From Legionella maceachernii (lineage in GTDB: Bacteria; Pseudomonadota; Gammaproteobacteria; Legionellales; Legionellaceae): a stretch of DNA of 64,000 nucleotides. Below the pieces are notes generated by a model. It was given only the letters and a program-made list of their open reading frames with translations, was not told the DNA's origin and ran no database searches. How positions within the stretch are numbered: position 1 is the first letter of the stretch; each line of letters begins with the position of its first letter. Location: assembly GCF_900167045.1 (NCBI RefSeq), contig NZ_FUXJ01000015.1, positions 33,807 through 97,806 of the forward strand. The letters are read 5' to 3'. The translations under genes were made by a program, and so were the position numbers. Below are positions 26,309 through 35,891 of this stretch, piece after piece.

Positions 26309-28036
26309 TTATTTATATCTGATTACTTTATGAGCCAACCGTGTAGGTTGGAGTAATGACATTGGAGCACCGCTTACGTTCAATATTCCACCACCTTGTG
26401 CTGCAACATTCACCGTTACAGGTACGCTACCTATGGTAGCAAGGTTAGATGCAGTGGGGATTGCACCGCCTCCTCCTCCACCTACGGGCGCAGTTCCAGA
26501 GCTTCCTAGGTGATTATGCATTGGCATTTCATTAATCGTAATTGCATGAGTTGCCGCACCACCAAATGACCCTACCCCACCTGATGGCAATAAAGAACCA
26601 TATGCTCCGGCCATCACTACTCCGACTAAAAGAGGTGTATTAAACGTAGTTGGAGTAAGACTTATTGCTCCATCACCATTACCTGTACAGAAAAATGTAA
26701 GAGCGCTGGTTGTTGTAGCAGTAGCTACCAATGACATCGTAATAACGTTCCCAACAATATTGGCAATTACAGTTCCAGCCTGGATTCCATTGCCTTCAAT
26801 TGGGTGTCCAATGGCATAAATAGCTCCGTTTGCTACAGTAATTGTTGGACTGCCATTCGTAATACTGACTATTTCAACATTGGTTAATGCTTTAAGTAGC
26901 TTGTAATAAGTAATCCGATTAAGAACCTGTCCATTACATGATAAGTAATTAGGTGGTGTCCCAAATGCATAGTAGTCAATTACCGTACCTATTGGGACAA
27001 TGGGGTAATCGTAGTGATAGAGATGATCAATCTGACGAGCTAACGAAGACTGCTCATATTGAATATTAGTTACCGGAGTACTTCCTGTATCAGCCAGCAT
27101 GACGCTTGTAATATCAATCTGCACGCTTAATGGAATATCAAAATAGATGTCAACATAAGCATTTGGGAAGTTCTGCGTGCTATTTGAAATGGGAATGCTA
27201 ATTGACCCTGGGAATATTCCATACGCACCACTCGCTTCAAGGGCAGCCACTATAATGGGTTGATCAACAATAGAACCATTAGACTGGCTGTAATACATAG
27301 TCAAATTAACGCCTGTGCCACTATAAGTCTTAGCAACAAAACTCGCAGAGAGATAACCATTACCCCATAAATTAGGTGAGCCGTAGAATCTTTGTCTTAG
27401 CTGGAGTTTCGTCAATCCAGCAGAATTAATGTTTAAAATTGTTCCTGGGTTAGTAGGAAGATTCAATGAACCAATAGGCTTCGTCTGCCCTACAGTTAAA
27501 GTTCCAGTTGTTGGGCAGCTCACAATCATGTCCCAGTCTGGAGCAATATTAATAACCAGATCGGCTACTGATATAATGTTATAGACATAGGTTGGGTTGG
27601 TGGTGTCGAAATTCACTACTGCAAATTGAGGATTGGCAATCTCATTGGTGATTACACTTAAAACCTCGGCATCAGATTCTTCTACCACATAGGGAACGGC
27701 TTCTCGGTCAAATTGAGGTACATCATCCGAACTGGTAACACGAACATAGTAATATTCAACCTTAAAATCTTCATCATAAGGAAAAAAGTAAGGTACTACA
27801 GGATTACCTAAAGAATCCTCAAAAGTCCCAATAGAACTCAGTGTCATGGGATTTGGTAGCTGAGTGTAGGTGTAATTAGGTGAAGACCCTGTAATCTGAT
27901 ACACAGGCTTTAATGTTCCACGCTGATTATCCTGCTCAAAGTACACTAATCCACCACTTAAAGGTGCACCAGTATCCTTATCCAGTATCACGTCTTCAAT
28001 AGAAAACGCTGGGATGTAATGTGAGTCAATAGCCAT
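26309..28036 (-). CDS. Tail protein with phage tail-collar domain
   Basis: The 575-residue protein begins with a beta-rich head-binding-like domain (IEDVILDKDTGAPLSGGLVYF, a pattern seen at the N-termini of podoviral tail fibres). The centre is a jelly-roll-like region. From about residue 345 it has the tail-collar domain: VPIGTVIDYYAFGTPPNYLSC, GQVLNR, then NTPLLVGVVMAG and a Gly-rich loop with HAITINEMPMHNH, where His residues could bind metal as in other collar fibres. Probably a tail spike or needle-associated fibre. Confidence 0.75.
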   Translation of the reverse strand: MAIDSHYIPAFSIEDVILDKDTGAPLSGGLVYFEQDNQRGTLKPVYQITGSSPNYTYTQLPNPMTLSSIGTFEDSLGNPVVPYFFPYDEDFKVEYYYVRVTSSDDVPQFDREAVPYVVEESDAEVLSVITNEIANPQFAVVNFDTTNPTYVYNIISVADLVINIAPDWDMIVSCPTTGTLTVGQTKPIGSLNLPTNPGTILNINSAGLTKLQLRQRFYGSPNLWGNGYLSASFVAKTYSGTGVNLTMYYSQSNGSIVDQPIIVAALEASGAYGIFPGSISIPISNSTQNFPNAYVDIYFDIPLSVQIDITSVMLADTGSTPVTNIQYEQSSLARQIDHLYHYDYPIVPIGTVIDYYAFGTPPNYLSCNGQVLNRITYYKLLKALTNVEIVSITNGSPTITVANGAIYAIGHPIEGNGIQAGTVIANIVGNVITMSLVATATTTSALTFFCTGNGDGAISLTPTTFNTPLLVGVVMAGAYGSLLPSGGVGSFGGAATHAITINEMPMHNHLGSSGTAPVGGGGGGAIPTASNLATIGSVPVTVNVAAQGGGILNVSGAPMSLLQPTRLAHKVIRYK

Positions 28037-28047
28037 AGAAAATCCTT

Positions 28048-29343
28048 TTAGTTAATTAACCTATGCGCAATTTCCGCAGAAGTTCCTACTCCTGCTAATC
28101 CGCCAATGATCTTAGCTACATTGACATTTTTCTTATGTTTTAATGCTTTTGCTAAAGCCTCTTTTACTTCTGGATGTTGTGCTAAGAACTTATTCATCTC
28201 GGTAGAGTCTTCAGTTAATAAAGTCATTGGATTTTTGGGAACCTTTTGGCTTTTCCCAAAGACTTTGGCAAGTTGAGGCGTAGAAAAATAGGTTTGCTTG
28301 AGCGTTCTATAATCATCACGCGCTTTATTCAGCAGCTTAGCTAAATCTTCATGGCCATTCTTAGTTAAATGCTTCTCAATTGATGAATTAATCTGATCAC
28401 GGGTAGAAAATATTTCTTCACCCATTTTATTTTCAGCAGCTAATGCCGAGGCTAAGGACTTTTCACCTTTCACTCTTAGATCAGACTGCAATGCTCTTAG
28501 TGCCTGATAATCACCCGTTTTAGCACGCTTTATCAGTTCCTTATTAGCAGGTATCTTGGCTAAAAAGCTCTCTGCTTGCTTAATGACATCCTTATCAATA
28601 GGAATATTAGATAATCCACGTGTACCGACTTCTTTCTCAACTGTGTCGAAAATTTTTCCGGCTTCAGTTTCAGCAGCATTAACTTTGGCTTGAGTTTCTT
28701 TAATGACATTTTTTAGGTCAGGAGCTTTAAATGCTTTGCGTCCAGCTTTAACCAAAGATGCTCCGCCTAGACCTACGGACGCTATTTCAGGGATAGCACG
28801 AATTAACGAATCACCTTTAGAGGGATCGGCTTCTGTACCAAGTAATTTTTCTAATCCTGTATCTTCAGGAATATGGGGTATATACTGACCAGCTTTAACC
28901 AAGCTTTCGGGTAACAGTTTTTTCTTACCCAAATATTGGTTTAAGTCATGAGGTGCATTGATTAATCCTTTGCCTAATTCCGCAGCTCCAGCACCTAATT
29001 GCCCTGCCATATGAAAAATTCCCCCAAGCGGATGCTCCTCAAGGTCTTGCCCACTTTTCTCAATGTTGTCAGGAATGTCTTTAAGGAAGCCTTTGCCATT
29101 TCTTAGGGCATTACTTAAGCTATGTAGTACGTCTGAGGCCAACCCTTTGAAGCCTGTTTTCTCCTGTTTTTCCACAGGTTCAGCCATTTTTTCATCGTTT
29201 TGTCTATCACTCTGTGCTCCTTTATCAAGGTATTGAGGAAAATGTTTGTAAATTGCCTCTTTAATCTGATCTTGACTCCAGTCATCAGGATAAGACATAG
29301 GCTGCATTGTTCCATCGGGCAATTTTACGTTTATGGTAGCCAT
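28048..29343 (-). CDS. Probable DNA-ejection (internal virion) protein
   Basis: This 431-residue protein has the N-terminal segment INVKLPDGTMQPMSYPDDWS, common at the start of phage injection proteins, followed by a glycine/alanine-rich amphipathic region around residues 90-215 and long helices (AKVNAAETEAGKIFDTVEKE..., KHLTKNGHEDLAKLLNKARD). The C-terminal end is weakly hydrophobic (IIGGLAGVGTSAEIAHRL). By size, helicity and place it corresponds to one of the P22 ejection proteins (gp7/gp20/gp16). Its stop overlaps the start of the next gene. Confidence 0.62.
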   Translation of the reverse strand: MATINVKLPDGTMQPMSYPDDWSQDQIKEAIYKHFPQYLDKGAQSDRQNDEKMAEPVEKQEKTGFKGLASDVLHSLSNALRNGKGFLKDIPDNIEKSGQDLEEHPLGGIFHMAGQLGAGAAELGKGLINAPHDLNQYLGKKKLLPESLVKAGQYIPHIPEDTGLEKLLGTEADPSKGDSLIRAIPEIASVGLGGASLVKAGRKAFKAPDLKNVIKETQAKVNAAETEAGKIFDTVEKEVGTRGLSNIPIDKDVIKQAESFLAKIPANKELIKRAKTGDYQALRALQSDLRVKGEKSLASALAAENKMGEEIFSTRDQINSSIEKHLTKNGHEDLAKLLNKARDDYRTLKQTYFSTPQLAKVFGKSQKVPKNPMTLLTEDSTEMNKFLAQHPEVKEALAKALKHKKNVNVAKIIGGLAGVGTSAEIAHRLIN

Positions 29344-30461
29344 TATTCGTACTCCCCTGTAGAGAGGTCAAACACACGCATTTGGCTTGGTGATTTCAAC
29401 CGTCCGTAATCTTCCATAGTGCGTTGATATTCATTAGCAGCTTCTTCGAGATACTTGGTCATATATTTCTGCATGGCCAAATAAGTTTTAGTATCTACTA
29501 AACTTTCAAACACCTTTAAATTACCAAGCGATTTATCTTGTAGCTCTCGAATTGCTTCAATACCAATGTTACCGCCAGCTACTTTCAAACGAAGGGCTGT
29601 TAATTCAGGTTGTAATGCACGAGCAGCAAGCACTTTACCCTGCTCATCAGGATTATCACCGGATAGAGCATCAGCTGCCTGTTCGAAGGAATAACCAAAA
29701 ATTTTATTTTGATATTTGCCAGTTGCTCCAGCTAGATTCTTTTCAAGGTTTTTAATTTCATTTACGAAACCAGAGCGTCTTTGTAACTGCTTGACGTTTT
29801 CCTCACCCATAGGATACATAGGCGTTAATTCATCTAATTTCTTGCCATTCGCATCAGCAATATCCTGCAACGATTTTCCGCTCCTAAGTAATTGCGTTCC
29901 TTCAATTGGGTCAATTCCCATGGCTGTAGTTAATCCTACTGCACGTTTCTTCTCGTTAGTGGGTAATTTATCGAATGAACTTCCAGCTGTTATATCTCTG
30001 CTTCGATTAGTAATGGCATCAGTATGAGCTTGTTTAGAACTATGAATTTCATCATAGGCATTACGGATCTCTTCTTGAGTCGCATCTGGATGTGAAACCA
30101 TAAAGTTAGCTAGTTCGCCATTGGCTTTAGGACTTCCGCCAACCTTCGTCTGTAATGCCTTCTGAATCTGAGCTTTTTTCAAATCTCTTTCCAGCGCAAA
30201 TTTCTCTTCATAATGCTCAAGAGCTTTGGACTTTAGCGCATTAGCTAATCCTTTTTCCTGGTCGCTTAGCTTGTACTCGGTAGGCTTATGCTGCACCTCC
30301 ATGTCCTTAAGCTTTGTAGTCAACTCTCGTTGCTTTTGCTCCTCAGCCATCTTTGCTGGCTCTTTAGAAATCTGATAGCCCTTCAGCACATTTTCCAGCA
30401 TGTTCCCCCACGGAGAATCCAGCAATGGTGCTCTTGAAAAATCTGTAAATTGAATAGCCAT
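29343..30461 (-). CDS. Probable DNA-ejection (internal virion) protein 2
   Basis: A 372-residue, lysine/glutamate-rich helical protein starting MAIQFTDFSRAPLLDSPWGN, with a Met-Leu amphipathic helix then long charged coiled regions. Overlaps the next gene at 29343. Together with its neighbours it makes the three-gene cluster expected for P22-like ejection proteins, which leave the capsid before the DNA and form a channel. Assignment is by position and composition, not by a specific motif. Confidence 0.58.
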   Translation of the reverse strand: MAIQFTDFSRAPLLDSPWGNMLENVLKGYQISKEPAKMAEEQKQRELTTKLKDMEVQHKPTEYKLSDQEKGLANALKSKALEHYEEKFALERDLKKAQIQKALQTKVGGSPKANGELANFMVSHPDATQEEIRNAYDEIHSSKQAHTDAITNRSRDITAGSSFDKLPTNEKKRAVGLTTAMGIDPIEGTQLLRSGKSLQDIADANGKKLDELTPMYPMGEENVKQLQRRSGFVNEIKNLEKNLAGATGKYQNKIFGYSFEQAADALSGDNPDEQGKVLAARALQPELTALRLKVAGGNIGIEAIRELQDKSLGNLKVFESLVDTKTYLAMQKYMTKYLEEAANEYQRTMEDYGRLKSPSQMRVFDLSTGEYE

Positions 30462-30473
30462 CCTAGCCTCCCA

Positions 30474-31106
30474 TTAACCGAAAATACCTGCGCCTATCTT
30501 GGCTCCAGGTACTCCACCCAATAAGCCTCCAGCCCCAGCACCCAGTGCTTTACCGAACATGCTCCATAGATCATTCTTATTTTTGTTCTTCTGTTGCTGA
30601 TCTTGGAATGCCAACCCACCTTGCTGATTTAATGCACCACCCAGTAAGTCAGTTAAGTTCTTGCTGGCATCGTAACCACGGTTTGCAATTCCCTCTTCCC
30701 CCTCTAAGCCCGTATTGAATACACCTAGAATATTTTGTAGAAATTGTTGCATGTCTTTTCCGAGCAATCCTTGAATCTGCTCTCCTTGATTCAGCTGATC
30801 CATTGGTGTACCAGCAACACCTCCAGCCGCCGCAGTATTGGATAACTCCTTGGTTAACTGGTCTTTCTGGAACTGATACCCTTCTGATGGCTTATAACCT
30901 TCCATCAGCTTATTTATGAATGCTGTAGGATCGCTCATCAGCTCCTCATATTTACTTTTGGTACGACCAGAGGCATCCATGCCCGCGTTAATGTATGGGT
31001 CGTACCCCTGGTGTCCTACACCTGGAATTTGATTTAAATATTGATTGGCTGCATCCATTGGAGACTTTCCGCCGCCGCCACCAAATAATTTGCTTAATAG
31101 GCTCAT
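30474..31106 (-). CDS. P22 gp7-like ejection protein candidate
   Basis: This 210-residue protein begins MSLLSKLFGGGGGKSPMDAA, has QYLNQIPGVGHQGYDPYINAG, a Gln-rich middle and a Gly-rich hydrophobic C-terminus (LGAGAGGLLGGVPGAKIGAG). Such a short N-terminal Gly-run, DPYI motif and glycine-zipper end is common among podoviral internal proteins that insert in membranes. Third of the ejection cluster, directly downstream of the tail factor genes. Confidence 0.6.
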   Translation of the reverse strand: MSLLSKLFGGGGGKSPMDAANQYLNQIPGVGHQGYDPYINAGMDASGRTKSKYEELMSDPTAFINKLMEGYKPSEGYQFQKDQLTKELSNTAAAGGVAGTPMDQLNQGEQIQGLLGKDMQQFLQNILGVFNTGLEGEEGIANRGYDASKNLTDLLGGALNQQGGLAFQDQQQKNKNKNDLWSMFGKALGAGAGGLLGGVPGAKIGAGIFG

Positions 31107-31115
31107 CTCATATCC

Positions 31116-31421
31116 TTATGGGTAAGCAGTGGTGGTTATCTTGCGTAACGCACCGTTAACCTTCACTACCACCTCATGATAAGCAGGTAATAGTCCCCCG
31201 TTGTCCACATACCATATAGTTCCATCTGGCATCTGCTGATCAGATGGCAAAGCTATAATTGCGGCTAATTGTGCCTGAGTTACTACTGGTAAAGTCCATC
31301 CATTGTCGCTTAATCCGTTACGCAAAACGTTATTCAACTCATCGTTGTAGAGTTGCATCTGACTAGTTAAATACCTTTCTTCATCAACAAATTGAACATA
31401 CTGAAACGTTGGAATAATCAT
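31116..31421 (-). CDS. Small phage structural-region protein
   Basis: A protein of 101 residues from ATG 31421, which has GGAGG seven bases upstream; the longer frame runs into the gp10-like gene. The start codon overlaps the stop of the gp10-like gene. Contains MPDGTIWYVDNGGLLPAY and ends GALRKITTTAYP. Probably a minor tail or ejection-associated component; unknown family. Confidence 0.55.
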   Translation of the reverse strand: MIIPTFQYVQFVDEERYLTSQMQLYNDELNNVLRNGLSDNGWTLPVVTQAQLAAIIALPSDQQMPDGTIWYVDNGGLLPAYHEVVVKVNGALRKITTTAYP

Positions 31422-33013
31422 TGGTATACCTCCAGCATTCCATTGGCCACAACTACCCCACCAAATCCCCAAAATCTCATTTGAATGGTGAATTGATTTG
31501 CTTCGCCAAGCTTGTTAAACCTAGGTTGATTTTTATACTTTCCTGTAGGGTGCATATAATATGAAACGGCATTGCTGTAGGTTTCACCGCCATTCTTAGA
31601 TAGTGTAACGTCTACTCTAGGACGATAAATTTGGCAGCTTCCTCCCTCAACCAGTAGAGGTAGGTCGTCTTCTGAATACATAAAATTGCCGCTAACTTCT
31701 CCCAAAATGTGACCATCACACTCAAATTGATAATCAACATCTGGCTCTATACCGTTTTCAATTGTAAAACTGAACTGATTAACGATGAAACGATCACTGC
31801 CTGGAAGCCTATAGGTATCGCATTTTCTAATACGAGGAATTTCGTATTCATTTTGAATGTCTGTTGAAATAGAGGTTAAGTTGGTGCTAATGCGCATCAA
31901 GCTTCCTTGCTTCAATGACACAAAGTAAATTTCATTGTCAAAATACGCCATCTGACGTGCTGGATGATAAGTAAAATCCCAATCCGTAATATCGAAGAAC
32001 TTCTGCGTAGTAAAATCATACATGATGGAGAAGTTATCCGCTTGATCAAAAAAGGTTAGAATGTAAAATACATGACCATCTTGCCTGTAAAACATAGCCG
32101 TCGACCTGTCAGGACGTTCCACGCCACTAAGTAAATAGTCGATACCATCGGTAGAAATACGTTGTGCCTGCCCTCCTGTCATAACCATGATTGCTGGAGA
32201 GGATTTCTCGTTAATGCCCAGCCATGCAATCATGTCATCTGAAGCTGCAATAGTTGAGACTGACGCGACACCATAGTCAATGTTGATAGAGGACTGACGC
32301 TGATAAATCTGTAATCCTGCAACGTTCGTCCATATTTCCGCTACTGTGGAACCTAATACCAAGAGGTTGTTACCATGGCTCGGAATTCGGATACATGCTT
32401 TAGCAAAATCAGGTTTAGTCTGGAGTGTTAAAGTCTGTACCCAGGATAGCTTTAAAGGATCAGCCAAAGTGGTTGGGTTAAACCCAGATTTATAGACAAA
32501 CCATTGTGAGCCAGAAGTCGTATTATCACCATTACCAAAAATGAAATACGTGTTCTGGTAAGTGACGTAGTTTGGTGTAAATGTTGTGCCACCAGAGCCA
32601 TAATCCCACACGATGTTGCCGAATGTTTCAGTCGTGTAGTTATAGATGTAGGCAATAGTAGAACCGTCCACAATAGCGATTTGAGAGCTTAAGTTCTCAT
32701 CCATAAAGACTTCACCAGTATTAGTTGCAATACTGAACAAAAAGGAAAAGCCTAAATTGGCGTCAATTCGATAAACGTTGGCTCCTAATACCGCAAGCAG
32801 GAAGTTTCCGCGAGTAGAATGAAATAGTCCACGCCCTTCCGTACCTTGAGTGAGAATTTCCACAGCTTGCTCATAGCCTGCAAAGTTCAATAGCCAGTCA
32901 TCAGAAATGAACATATTCCATGTGCGTTCATCTGAAATAATCGGGTGTCGGCCAAAGATGCTTGAGCCGACAATCCTCACAGGGATTTGAGTCGCGCCTG
33001 GCGTCATTACCAT
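31418..33013 (-). CDS. Packaged-DNA stabilization protein, P22 gp10-like
   Basis: A 531-residue protein with IPVRIVGSSIFGRHPIISDE near the start and repeated beta segments (NVYRIDANLGFSFLFSIAT; IAYIYNYTTETF). The opening and WNMFISDDWLLNFAGY region match the P22 gp10 family of tail-hub proteins, which plug the portal after packaging. P22 gp10 is 472 residues, so this version has an extended C-terminal half. It directly follows the gp4-like gene, as expected. Confidence 0.75.
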   Translation of the reverse strand: MVMTPGATQIPVRIVGSSIFGRHPIISDERTWNMFISDDWLLNFAGYEQAVEILTQGTEGRGLFHSTRGNFLLAVLGANVYRIDANLGFSFLFSIATNTGEVFMDENLSSQIAIVDGSTIAYIYNYTTETFGNIVWDYGSGGTTFTPNYVTYQNTYFIFGNGDNTTSGSQWFVYKSGFNPTTLADPLKLSWVQTLTLQTKPDFAKACIRIPSHGNNLLVLGSTVAEIWTNVAGLQIYQRQSSINIDYGVASVSTIAASDDMIAWLGINEKSSPAIMVMTGGQAQRISTDGIDYLLSGVERPDRSTAMFYRQDGHVFYILTFFDQADNFSIMYDFTTQKFFDITDWDFTYHPARQMAYFDNEIYFVSLKQGSLMRISTNLTSISTDIQNEYEIPRIRKCDTYRLPGSDRFIVNQFSFTIENGIEPDVDYQFECDGHILGEVSGNFMYSEDDLPLLVEGGSCQIYRPRVDVTLSKNGGETYSNAVSYYMHPTGKYKNQPRFNKLGEANQFTIQMRFWGFGGVVVANGMLEVYQ

Positions 33014-33014
33014 A

Positions 33015-33719
33015 TTAATTCACCCATCCATGTCCGATGTTGACTTGACCATAGTTAATGCCTCCACGTCTTTGAAGACTGGATAACTTGGTCAATCTTA
33101 AGTCCATTGGACCGCTTTTCTTGCTAATACTGTCTTCTAATTCAGCTAATGTCTTCGCAACTCCTGGAGGAACGTTGTAGTTGTACTCAGCGCATAAACG
33201 AGCAGCTAAATCAAACTTCAAATAGTTGATATAGAATCTGTCCAGAGTTAGCGATAAGTCCTGATTAATAGTGACTTCCTGAAGCCTGAATTGTCCCCAA
33301 ATTGTCAAAGGGTACGCTTGGTTTGGCTTAAAGTAGATGTAAAGATTCGCCCCTTGAAAGCAGCGCTCCATATGCCAGCTTCCAGGCAAGGATTGGATGT
33401 TATCAGCACGTGATGTACCGAAATACTCACGTCTGGCTCTATTTTCTGTCTGGTATCGAACAGTATCGATATAAAAAACAAAGGTATCAATCGTAATTAA
33501 GTCAGGAATAAAGTACTTTTCCTGACCTGTAATTGCATTGAAATTGTACTCTTCATAATAAGGAATAAGACCGTTCTCTACAGTCTTATCAGCAAGCAAG
33601 TCATTAAGGAACTGTAAGCCATCAATAGCTTGCTGGCCTGACACAGTTTCAAAGCCACGAGAAACAATGCCAGACTCGTAGTAGGCATTATTAATGAGCT
33701 GCAATGTTGTGTAGGCCAT
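33015..33719 (-). CDS. P22 gp4-like tail accessory factor
   Basis: A 234-residue protein beginning MAYTTLQLINNAYYESGIVS, a helical start typical of the gp4/head-to-tail adaptor family, followed by FETVSGQQAIDGLQFLNDLL and strands around YFIPDLITIDTFVF. It would bind the portal ring and recruit gp10-like protein. The gene lies one base upstream of gp10-like, on the same transcript. P22 gp4 is shorter (166 aa), and the extra length is C-terminal. Confidence 0.7.
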   Translation of the reverse strand: MAYTTLQLINNAYYESGIVSRGFETVSGQQAIDGLQFLNDLLADKTVENGLIPYYEEYNFNAITGQEKYFIPDLITIDTFVFYIDTVRYQTENRARREYFGTSRADNIQSLPGSWHMERCFQGANLYIYFKPNQAYPLTIWGQFRLQEVTINQDLSLTLDRFYINYLKFDLAARLCAEYNYNVPPGVAKTLAELEDSISKKSGPMDLRLTKLSSLQRRGGINYGQVNIGHGWVN

Positions 33720-33728
33720 AACATTTCC

Positions 33729-34544
33729 TTATTGAGCAATTATTAGAGCTAATTGATCTAAATAGGCCTGAACGTTAATTGCTACAGCAGAACCAGTAAC
33801 CTTGTACTCAATAGCTTGCGTAAGTACACCATCAGTGGGGCAAACTAGGTTTACAGTTTCAGCTACAGCAGCTACAGCACCAGAAGCTTGAGCATAACCA
33901 TTGGTAGATGTAGAAAGACCAGGCGTTAAGACCAATTTGTTACCAGCAGCGGTTGGAGTGAATACACAAGCCCAGTTAACCATTGTTGGAGCCGGACTTG
34001 GTAAGGCAGCACTTGCATCAACTGGAGCATAAGTCGCAGAAGAACCAGCTGTGACACTTGTTGGAATAGATGCGTCATACCACATCCAACGATCAAGACC
34101 GCAACCATCCTGACGGAAAGCTAGAAATTGAGCGGAACCATTGGTTTTGACGTAGGCTATACGGAAGTACATATCGTAACCAGCAGGTAGCAATGGTTGA
34201 GTTAAGTTAGCAGAGATAACGGCAGAGCCGTCGTTAATGCCGTAACTATCACCAATTGCGTAAACTGCATAGAACGTGTTATTGGCCAGAGCACCTGTAT
34301 CCAGACCAGCAACACCATTTGCAGCAGCATTAATGAGTACAGTTCCCGTGCCATCGGCAACAGGCTCAGTACCAGTTTGAGTAGCAGCTACGTTAAGCGG
34401 TAATCCAACGCTGATATCATTTTCATTGGTAGAATTTGAACACTTACCCGCAGTTACAACTACATGAGTGCCATCATAATAACCAAGCTTTAAGCCATTA
34501 ATGTAATACTGGCGGGCATTGACAATTGGGGTAGAAATAGACAT
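33729..34544 (-). CDS. Probable head-associated structural protein
   Basis: A 271-residue beta-rich, Ala/Thr-rich protein directly after the coat gene. It starts MSISTPIVNARQYYINGLKL, has FYAVYAIGDSYGINDGS and RIAYVKTNGSAQF segments, and lacks a recognised motif. Position between coat and head-to-tail genes suggests a head decoration, completion or neck protein. ATG 34544 follows GAGGATACCAAA. Confidence 0.5.
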   Translation of the reverse strand: MSISTPIVNARQYYINGLKLGYYDGTHVVVTAGKCSNSTNENDISVGLPLNVAATQTGTEPVADGTGTVLINAAANGVAGLDTGALANNTFYAVYAIGDSYGINDGSAVISANLTQPLLPAGYDMYFRIAYVKTNGSAQFLAFRQDGCGLDRWMWYDASIPTSVTAGSSATYAPVDASAALPSPAPTMVNWACVFTPTAAGNKLVLTPGLSTSTNGYAQASGAVAAVAETVNLVCPTDGVLTQAIEYKVTGSAVAINVQAYLDQLALIIAQ

Positions 34545-34591
34545 TTTGGTATCCTCATTTATGAGGGTAGCATCACGCTACCCAAGCTAAT

Positions 34592-35830
34592 TTAAAGTGG
34601 GAAAATCACTGACATACTGTATTCAGGGACTAGCTTCTTGCCCCAAATAGCGTCATGAATCATTCCACGCTGGTTTTGACCGAACAAAGAACCGTAGTAC
34701 ATACGCAAGCTCACGCCAGTATCAGGGTCAGTCTCATTACCAGTTGGGAACGGAACTTCTTCTGGAAGCATTGGCATACCTAAAAACAGAGGATTACCTG
34801 AAGTGATCACACCAGCCCTATGGTCAGGAAGGAACGTTACTTGCATTCCAGCCGCGATTTCGTAGTTCAAGTTGCGAGTGTTGCCTTGAGATGCTTTTAA
34901 TGGAGGGTAAACATCGACAGTAACGTTACCAGCACTAGAAGCCGCATTATTTAATACACGGAATTGAACAGGGTTGCTCGAAGGTTTGTGACCGATGAAA
35001 GTCAAGTAGCGTAAGTTGGGTTGACCAGCAACACCATCATTAAACTGCCCTTTATCAAAGGCTTTAATGGCATTAGCATCAGTACCCGCACCAGAGAATA
35101 CGATTTGAATTACTGCATCATTTGCATCTTTAACTACAGATACAACGGTTAGCACCGTACCGTCATTACCTATTGTTCCTGCTTCATGAACTGGCAGTAA
35201 GTTAGATACATAGAAAGCAGCGCGGTCAAAATCACCCACATCCCAAGACATTGCAGCTTCATCGTTACGTCTTGGCACGAATTGATTCAAACCAGTGTTA
35301 ACGATTGCAGATTGTGCAATATCACTTAAGTAGAACTTAGTGTTGTCTTTGGCAGCACCGTAGTTTCGGAACATAGCCAACGCACTAGCCAATTGGCCGT
35401 AACTATTAATTGGAGTAATACCATCTCCATAGAATCGATAAGGTGCTTCAACGCATACACGAGCAATGTCGGATTCAATTTCAGCAGACATTTCCATAAC
35501 AGCAGATTTACCGAACTGCTCCATGTAGTCTTCTACGTTAAAAATAAATTGTTGTGCTGTGAATGCATAAGAAACGTTGATCGCTTTATCCACGGTCAAG
35601 TTTTCAACACGCTGATCAGCAGATTGGAATGTAGCAACCAAGCTTGCAGCAGTGGTGAAGCGTGGTGGTAAATCAAACGTCACTGTGTCACCAAGATTCG
35701 CAGTCAGTTTCTCAAAATTCTTAAATTTGGTGTTCGCAGTAGCTACGAAGCAGTTTAAGTTCTGTAAGTAGGCTAGGTTTGAACGTTGATAGGTCTGCAC
35801 CTGTTGCAGAATGTTATTTGGCACGGCCAT
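34592..35830 (-). CDS. Major capsid protein, P22 coat family
   Basis: A 412-residue protein (P22 gp5 is 430). The opening NNILQQVQTYQRSNLAYLQNL and the stretch DTVTFDLPPRFTTAASLVATF, then VSYAFTAQQFIFNVEDYMEQ, are the signature of the P22-like coat protein with HK97 fold. The gene lies between scaffold and head-completion genes, and its product should form the T=7-type shell. Confidence 0.85.
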   Translation of the reverse strand: MAVPNNILQQVQTYQRSNLAYLQNLNCFVATANTKFKNFEKLTANLGDTVTFDLPPRFTTAASLVATFQSADQRVENLTVDKAINVSYAFTAQQFIFNVEDYMEQFGKSAVMEMSAEIESDIARVCVEAPYRFYGDGITPINSYGQLASALAMFRNYGAAKDNTKFYLSDIAQSAIVNTGLNQFVPRRNDEAAMSWDVGDFDRAAFYVSNLLPVHEAGTIGNDGTVLTVVSVVKDANDAVIQIVFSGAGTDANAIKAFDKGQFNDGVAGQPNLRYLTFIGHKPSSNPVQFRVLNNAASSAGNVTVDVYPPLKASQGNTRNLNYEIAAGMQVTFLPDHRAGVITSGNPLFLGMPMLPEEVPFPTGNETDPDTGVSLRMYYGSLFGQNQRGMIHDAIWGKKLVPEYSMSVIFPL

Positions 35831-35891
35831 GTCGTCTTCTCCGATAAATATCCATATTCATCAGGAACAGACATGGCCAGATTCGGGATGC

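Noticed and set aside
31514..31529. Operator-like palindrome inside the gp10-like gene
   Set aside because: It encodes a normal stretch of protein (QPRFNK) and has no promoter nearby, so it is probably coincidental; mentioned only as part of the operator count.
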